From Tetrapyrgos nigripes (lineage: Eukaryota > Basidiomycota > Agaricomycetes > Agaricales > Campanellaceae), in the NCBI GenBank assembly GCA_013368315.1, contig JAACJM010000013.1:682001-746000 (forward strand): 64,000 nt of DNA, in the 5' to 3' direction. A program made the translations under genes and the position numbers. The notes beneath the pieces were generated by a model. It had not been told where the DNA came from. It searched no databases and saw only the letters and a program-made list of their open reading frames with translations. This document shows, piece after piece, positions 57,601-64,000 of this stretch. Numbering within the stretch: the stretch's first letter is position 1; every line of letters starts with the position of its first letter.

Positions 57601-60600
57601 TCCGCTCACACAGGCAGTCACGCCAGTGGAGGTCGCTTTAGCGACTCATACGGAACTCGTGCAATTAGTGGTTTCTCTTGGCGGCACAATCAACCGGGGA
57701 ACACTGAGTTCCCTTGGTCGTTACGTCAGCCCACAAAACAGACGCAGTCTCCTAGACTGGTGTCAGTACGGGATTGCCGTCATTAACAAGCAATTGCGAG
57801 AGGAGGAAGAGAAACTCAAAGAGAAGGACGAGGACCATTTGGAGGACACCAGTTTGTTGGGTTGGAAGGCTGCCGCGGCGAAGATGCAACGTGCTTGGAC
57901 CCACGAGACTCGTATCCAGGATGAAAAAGCGACTCGCTCAGCAGAAAAAGCAGGACGAAGACCAACGGAGGAAACGGCTTGCTCTAAAAGGATTCTTCGC
58001 CGATGTCGAGAGGTTGCTGGTCTCCAAGGGTGCAAAAACCTACAATGAAGTTTATCCGGACAGTGAACACAAATCCACCGCTTCATTGATAGAAGTGAAT
58101 GCGAGTGGATACCCCTCAATGTCAACGACGTCAACGTCTACCATCAAGACAAAATACTATCAGCTTTCATCGAATTACAGTCGATCGGCCGTGCACATGC
58201 ATCTGAACGATAAGTATGACGAATTGTACGAGGCCGCATACACAGGCAACAACGAAGTGGTGCAGAGACTGTGTTTGCCTACTGAAGGAATGGCTACAGA
58301 GTCCCCTCCTTTGCAAATAACGGTGCAACTTGCTCATCCGACTAATGAATATGTGAATACCGGTATGTCAGATTTGTTTTCTTCCAGATTTATGTCTAAC
58401 GTGTGTTCGTCAGGTATTACACCACTTGCTGCTGCCATTGAAGGGCGACGCTGGAAAACTGCTCAATTGATCTTCTCCATTGCTGCTGCACAGTACAAAC
58501 CCGAAGACAACGGCGAGAAATTCAAAATCAATGATATAAGCTTCGGTATGACCAGGACACCATGATAGTCTCTTACATTCTAACTCTTTTTTTTTTTTTC
58601 TTTTCAGATGACGATGATGATGACAACGGCTCTGTTGGCTCAGACGACTCGGATGATACTGTGGAAGGAAGGCAGCAAATCAGTTTCGTTGACGTAGCCA
58701 ATCGTCGTTCTGCTGTCCAGTGCAATGTCGCTCCCGAGTTGCTCTTGAAGTCATCCATCGCTTGGATTGATAAAAAGGGCTTCAAGTGTCAAGATAATTT
58801 CCTTCCTAAAGCTGTCAAGTCCGGTGACTTCGAAGCCTTCGTCAATATCGCCAACATCTACAAGCTTGCTGATCCGCCTCTCAAAATTGACGAAAACAAT
58901 CTCCTGGATGCGATCCTGTCGTCTAATAACGTCGAAATGTTGGATGAATACATCCGGAGGACGGGGAAGGAAATCTCAGTCAAACTTCCCTCTGTGGATG
59001 AGGCCGGGGAGACTGCTCACGCAGTCACAGACTCGACGAAGTTGTATCTTGGACTCAATGTCCATGGCAAGAAGAGAAAGGATCTAGCCACAAGAAACGA
59101 CCCGAACGCTGTGGGAAGCTTGGAGGAATCTCGAACTCCGTTACTCTGGAACGCCATTAATCACGGTGCACTTGATATCATTGATTATTTGGGGACCTCC
59201 AGGCCGTACGAGGCTTACAAGTACTTTGCCATGTGCAACAGTGACGAACTAGCCATTACTTTGCGGCGTAGAACCGATTTGGAGAAATTGCTTCCCGGTC
59301 TACTTGGTTGGTCTATCAACGCTGTTGGAGAGTCTCCGCTCTCAACGGCGATAATGGCAGGCGACCTCCCCACCGTGAAACGGCTATATGGGAAGGAGCC
59401 CAAACTCATGGCCTCTGCAATGAAACAGAGGTAATTGTCATTTCCATTCGAGTTCTTATCTATCTCATTCTTTCTGGTGTTCAGAATCAAATTTGTTCGC
59501 TATGACCCTCTCCTGCTTGCAGCTGCATGCGCGCAAACCGACAAAGATATGATAGATTTCATTCTGGCTAATGGTGGTTCCCCGCTCGAGACTGAACCAG
59601 AGGACGGGTCCGTTGTCTTTTCTCATGGTCAGAATAATTACGGTTGCTGACCCTATCTCTCGATTAGGTTCAACATTTACCATTTGCTAGCAATTCACAG
59701 CAACATCGATGTCATGCGACATTTGCTGCAGAAGTTCCCTCGGGAACTCTCCGAGACTTTGTTAGTGCAGCAGACAAGGAAAAAGACAAGAACAGTGAGT
59801 GCTCCTCTTCTTTCTAGTCCTAGCTTTGATGTTAAAGTTCTATTCGTAGCCTCTCCACATCGCTGTCCGAAAACATTGCAAGCCTATGTTGACGTTGCTA
59901 CTTGACTTTATCAAGTTCGATCCGGAATTGGAGAGACGCATTCTTATGACTCGAGATGCCATCGGCGATCTTCCTTTGCATTCGGCTGTGATATGCGGGT
60001 TTGCTGTCATTACCCAACTGCTCATCGACCGCTCGCCAGTTGAGGCATTGCATGCTGAGAACGGCGTTGGGAACACTCCTCTGGAGATTGTGCTACTCAA
60101 AGACAATGACCACAAGAAAACCAGGATCATGCCCACCTCAAATGTGTCCACATGTCATGACTATCACTTCTCGCCTGATCCTGAACCAGATCGTTTTAGG
60201 TTGGACCATCTAGAAAAGAAAGTCCCAGGACTGCGGAAGACGATTGCAGTGTTGAAAGAAGATGGTAAACTCAGCGATTCCAATATGGCTGAAGAGTTGG
60301 CGAAATTTGCTAGACACATGGAGACGAAATTAACAGCAACCAAGGCAGAGGCAGAGAAATCGAGCAAAGAGAAGACAGATGAGAAGGAGGAGGACAAATT
60401 CGACCATAAAGATTGGGATGGTACGCTGAAAGCTGTTCGGGAGGCTGTTACGGCGAGGCCTGCCCCAGAGGTTTGGTTCACGTCTCCGACGTCCAAAAAT
60501 CTGTCGGAAGGCACTTGGAGACAGCGGCGCAGGCCCCTACCTACAGCTTCTACTACCGCAGAAGGCAACAGAAAGATGAAGACGGTTTGGAAGCCGAAGA

Positions 60601-60673
60601 AGAAGAGGAAGATAAGTTGAAGAGGACCAGCCCGGTTATTATCCTGATCAAGGGCTTGAACGACGAGTACTAG
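54607..60673 (+). pseudogene. Ankyrin/NTase-like gene, frameshifted second copy
   Basis: All eleven exons of the arm 1 gene are present with matching splice sites: 54607-55173, 55234-55605, 55660-55909, 55963-56111, 56159-57505, 57550-58362, 58414-58545, 58608-59430, 59485-59607, 59668-59794, 59850-60673. Three single-base changes break the frame: an extra T at 57031-57034 (exon 5), an extra A at 57924-57928 (exon 6) and one base fewer at 60463-60466 (exon 11). As given, translation stops at 57110-57112 after about 763 residues, keeping the NTase-like region and the first ankyrin units but losing the rest. Two breaks fall in homopolymers, so sequencing error is possible; the protein differences elsewhere are few (for example S to D and S to N in exon 1). 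Confidence 0.85.
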
Positions 60674-60971
60674 TTTGTAATTCCCTATTACGATGTACGG
60701 CTCCTAGTAGTCAATGTTTTTGATGCACCTTTCAATGTCAAATTCACGCCCCAAAGGGAATGACTCCGAATCAGTGTGCAGCTGTGTGCAGTTAGGCTTG
60801 TCTCAGATTCTCGGTTAGTTGATTTGTTTACCGGTATGTGTATGTAAAGCGTAATGGCCCCTAACAGTAACACCTCACCAAACCTCCACATTGGACCATC
60901 CCTTTTTATTCTCCTTTTACAATCCACCAGCATCCGAATTCTGTCCTTCAGGCAGTCGAGAGTCTGTCTCA
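60674..60971. other. Intergenic, contains the outer boundary of arm 2
   Basis: Arm homology ends at 60885. Within the arm, about 60735-60770 is the segment whose orientation is opposite to its arm 1 partner. The rest is the upstream region of the next gene. Confidence 0.6.
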
Positions 60972-61600
60972 ATGTGCGTCCTCGAACCCTATCGTGGCTT
61001 TGCTCTTTCTAACTCGTTTTCTCCTGTAGGACTTTCTCCCTCGTTGAAAATGTCATATATGCGGTGCTCACGGCGACGGAGAAAATTGGGCAGTTTCACT
61101 GGATGATAGTCGTGGCACAAAGCCCTACATTTGGTTTTCAGTTTCATGCAACCAACAAGTTTGGCACACAATGGCACTATGAATGTGTTCCATGGGATCT
61201 GTCCTACTCCTCTTCATCATCGTGTTCCTCATGTTCATCATGGGAAACCGATTCCGAACACTCATTCCTCGATAATGCTGTCTCATTCACTCCCATTGGC
61301 ACCATGTCTGTATTCGGTGAATCCTTAGACGCCTCTCATCTCCACGAATACCTCAAAGACATCCCTATCCCTCACGTCAGCACCGCAGATTCTCTCTACG
61401 ACGAGCGAATGTCGAGTCTGTGGTGGCGGCAAGCCATACGCGTCTTGCACCAGTCGGGATTATTTGTTCGCTGCGCGAATTTGGACGCATTTGAGGGCGA
61501 AATCAAACGGAAATCAACAGCAGCAGAATATGCTAGCTTCGTGCATCCTCTGCCTCGGGTTCTCTCCACCAAATTGGCAGGTCCTTGGCCGGACTCGTAG
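60972..61600 (+). CDS. Small fungal protein of unknown function, probable split start codon
   Basis: The clear coding region runs from 61030 to 61600 and reads TFSLVENVIYAVLTATEKIG, QFHWMIVVAQSPTFGFQFHA, QWHYECVPWDLS and, further on, LYDERMSSLWWRQAIRVLHQ and SGLFVRCANLDAFEGEI. The YHW-type start of strand 2 and a late WxxxAIxxLxxxG helix resemble a fungal family that may be DUF6914; I am not sure. No ATG precedes it in frame. A 56-bp intron at 60974-61029 (GTGCGT, CTAAC branch, CTGTAG) would join AT at 60972-60973 to G at 61030, making a start codon split by splicing and a 190-residue protein. Confidence 0.6.
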
Positions 61601-62907
61601 CTAAGCTATGTCAGTCTCCCTTATCCTTTTAGGGTCTTGCCCACCTCGTTGTAAACACTATCCTTCAACCCTTTTCATCTTTCGTCTTTCTTCATAGGTT
61701 GGGCAGGAGTTTGGGGTTTTTTGGTCTCAGATGGGAACACGAGATTTTTTGTTTTGTTTTCGGGTACAACTATTCACAATCCGCATTCTGCTCAACGTGT
61801 AACCATAGTCGTTCTTGTCGTCCATCGTTTGGTTTCCCAATGTACAATTAACCGCAGTCTCTATTCTAGATACATCATTCTTAGACAACACCCACAGGAA
61901 CCAGATCTTAGCTCAAGTGAGTTGACACAAAAAAAGGGGTACATACATAATGAAGAGACCGTTTCGAACTCCAAGCCGCTGGAGTTGCAGTGAACTGTCG
62001 GGCATGTTGAACATTCCAACATTCCCGCTGTCGGAGGGTAGAGATCGAGGGCTTTAGAAGCTCTTTCAGCCGGAGACTGATTAATTATCATCCCTTTCGT
62101 CCAAGGAGGAAAGATCCTTTCCGCGGATAAAAGGGAGAGGACCTGCGGATCAGAATATGCAGGACAGTCTCCCGGCGATGTTTTCGGAAATGGAGGCTAA
62201 GAAGAAGGAAATTTCGATGGGAGATCACATATGAAGGATGATTCCAATCATCAGGGAGGTTATAGGTCTTCCACCACGTTGCCCTGATTTGTCGTGGATC
62301 TAGAAGGGAACCCTTACAGCATTAGAGGCAATGATCTGTCTTCTTTTCCGTTTTGTTTTTCGCTGTTTATTGCCAGGGTCTAAATTCGAGCAAGAACACG
62401 ATGATATAGCGGAACTCTAGGCCCGCAAGGGGAGATGCCACATCTATCATATCCAGCTTCCAGAACTTCATACCAGAAAAAGAGGGTTCGAAACAGGATG
62501 TCCGGTTGTCAGCCTATATGCTCTCCGAGTCGTCGCGCAGTTGTAATAAGTCCACTGTAGGGAGCGGTATTGGCCGAGCCACGATTGAGTCCTGCAAGGT
62601 CCTGCAGATGACCAAAATAGAATGAGTTAATCCGTCCAGAAAGAGAACTCTGACAAGTACAGTGGCATCAGGTACCCGTGTTGAGTGTTAACAGAGATTG
62701 ACCGACACGAAACTACGCGCGTCGCGTACTAATCGTGCCTCAGTCAGGTGACTGACCTGATATGTCAGTGCCACGTTGTCGATGAAGTGGCTGGCGGGGA
62801 CTGGATTCGTTTCGCCTCCATCTTCTACTCAATCTTCACGTCCTATCCATATAACAGCTCTCACATCTATTAAGCTTGTCTAATATTCTCGAGCCCTTTG
62901 GACATCA
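61601..62907. other. 1.3 kb intergenic region, no gene recognised
   Basis: Contains T-rich sequence near 61700-61760, then mixed sequence. Short open frames lack recognisable features. A GGTTCGAA string near 62488 was tested as a tRNA T-loop and does not extend to a cloverleaf. Bases 62750-62907 form the probable Derlin promoter. Confidence 0.5.
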
Positions 62908-63831
62908 ATGCCTGTCGGTGTAGAAGCATGGATAACTCAGATTCCACCCATCACTAGAGGCTGGTTAGCTTTGTCGATACTGACCAGCTTGGCCGTGGTA
63001 CGCGCTTTTCATTTTCTCTGCGGCAGAGAGATGAAACCATTTCTTTTGTGCAGCAATGCCAGCTTGTTACGCCACTACAGCTCTATTTCAGTCCGAAAAG
63101 TGCATTTGCTAATGCCCAGGTAAGTGCAACTGCAGATTGTGAAAATATTCGATGTATGCTGAAGTTTTACAGCCATGGCGGGCATTCACAACATTCTTCT
63201 ACTTTGGATCTATCTCCCTGGATTTCGTCTTTCATCTGTTCTTCTTGTGCGTCCTTTGTGTGTCTGTTTTGCGGAAGGGTTCTGACTTTGCTTTTAGCAT
63301 GAGGTATAGCCGTATGCTTGAAGAATCATCGTTTGCGAACAAAAGAGCAGATTATTTCTGGCTCTTGCTACTATCCTCCATGATGCTACTCGTATGTCCT
63401 TTGCGTCGCACTAGAAAGTGGCCTCTGACAGTCGATTTCCAGGCACTTAGTCCACTCTTCAACCTTCCTTTCCTATCCTCTTCTCTTGCGTTTGTCCCCA
63501 TATACATCTGGTCAAGACGTCACCCCGACACTCCGATATCCCTCTTTGGACTCTTTACGATCACTGCTCCATATTTGCCGGTAGCACTAGTGGCATTTTC
63601 ATGGATACTCAGCGGAACGTGGAAGGCGGCTGCTGGCGATCTGGCCGGGTGTCTCGTCGGTCATATAGGATGGTTCCTTCGAGACGTATGGGCTAGAGAA
63701 ATGCTTGGAAGGTCCGGTGTACTGAGTGAAGCTCCTATACGTCTGTGAGTGCTTTATCTTCGCCGTAGTCTTGACTGGCTAATGGGAATTCCTCCTGGGA
63801 TAGAAAACGATTATTCGGAGATCCTCTCTAG
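62908..63831 (+). CDS. Derlin (Der1-like ER membrane protein)
   Basis: Derlins are rhomboid-like pseudoproteases that form part of the ER-associated degradation channel. Exons 62908-62997 and 63054-63119 give WITQIPPITRGWLALSILTS and QCQLVTPLQLYFSPKSAFAN; the next exon starts at 63173 with PWRAFTTFFYFGSISLDFVF, followed by FMRYSRMLEESSFANKRADY, FWLLLLSSMMLLALSPLFNL, YIWSRRHPDTPISLFGLFTI and DLAGCLVGHIGWFLRDVW. The WR motif and GxxxG-type helix of the family are present. The open frame stops at 63748, but a GTGAGT donor there and an acceptor at 63803 give a last exon ending RLKRLFGDPL, stop 63829-63831, which I prefer. Confidence 0.9.
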
Positions 63832-64000
63832 TAGTGCTTGTGCATTTTTAGTTCGGTAGATCTGTTGTACGAATACGTCGAATATACAGGCTATGATAAT
63901 ACTATTACTAGTAATGCTTGACGGCCCTCGCCGCCACTGAGGGGAATACTGCTTGAATGAATGGAATGATTATGGAGCATGCACGTGCTGACATATTTTC
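63832..64000. other. Derlin downstream region, window edge
   Basis: Short AT-rich sequence with a repeated CTAGTAGTGCTTG / CTAGTAATGCTTG element (63829 and 63909). No gene is seen. Confidence 0.4.

Larger units (their letters stand above)
53970..60885 (+). repeat. Inverted duplication arm 2 (about 6.9 kb)
   Basis: Near-identical, reverse-oriented counterpart of 11771-18680. It begins inside the last exon of ALG6 and ends 200 bp after the ankyrin gene. Differences seen: three single-base indels inside exons, a 9-bp deletion (GCAGAAAAA-type unit) in exon 6, a longer T tract in the intron at 58546-58607 (62 versus 53 bp), absence of a tandem duplication in exon 11, and an opposite orientation of a roughly 40-bp segment near 60735-60770. 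Confidence 0.95.

Noticed and set aside
1..64000. CRISPR arrays, rRNA genes and prokaryotic operons
   Set aside because: No spaced direct repeats, no rRNA-like blocks and intron-rich genes throughout; the DNA is fungal nuclear sequence.

Overview
The window looks like nuclear DNA of a mushroom-forming basidiomycete (Agaricomycetes). Most coding regions are cut by many 45-90 bp GT-AG introns, and several families are typical of these fungi: a DUF6535 membrane protein, a DUF4436 membrane protein, agaric-type F-box proteins, a fungal three-domain tRNA ligase, an adenylate-forming enzyme fused to a membrane reductase, and a degraded LINE tail. I cannot name the species from the sequence.

Layout. 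1-9.8 kb is accessory: a broken GH71 (alpha-1,3-glucanase) fragment, a DUF6535 gene, the parental GH71 gene, a small secreted/membrane protein gene and a 5'-truncated LINE tail. 10-11.4 kb holds a cysteine-motif/coiled-coil protein. 11.77-18.68 kb is one arm of a 6.9 kb inverted duplication; it carries an apparently intact 11-exon gene for a predicted 1,857-residue protein (possible nucleotidyltransferase-fold N-terminus followed by ankyrin repeats). 19.4-43 kb is a housekeeping block: a large F-box-like gene, NDUFAF6, GINS PSF1, SDHAF1, NDK, QCR7, transketolase, tRNA ligase, mitochondrial uL29, an F-box gene and RAD50. 43.5-54.2 kb holds the adenylation/reductase fusion, a SET-MYND protein, a DUF4436 protein and ALG6. 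53.97-60.89 kb is the second duplication arm, with a frameshifted copy of the ankyrin gene. The window ends with a small fungal gene of unknown function and a Derlin.

The most striking structure is the pair of inverted arms around a 35.3 kb spacer. Arm 1 carries an orphan fragment of the ALG6 3' end, while arm 2 is continuous with the whole ALG6 gene, so arm 1 is probably the transposed daughter. Yet the daughter copy keeps its reading frame and the parental copy has three single-base frame breaks. One further single-base break in the conserved gene NDUFAF6 warns that some indels may be assembly errors.

Mitochondrial function recurs: factors for complexes I, II and III (NDUFAF6, SDHAF1, QCR7) lie within 4.5 kb, with a mitoribosomal gene nearby. 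Exon coordinates were derived by hand from splice signals and reading phase; where phases close exactly I say so.
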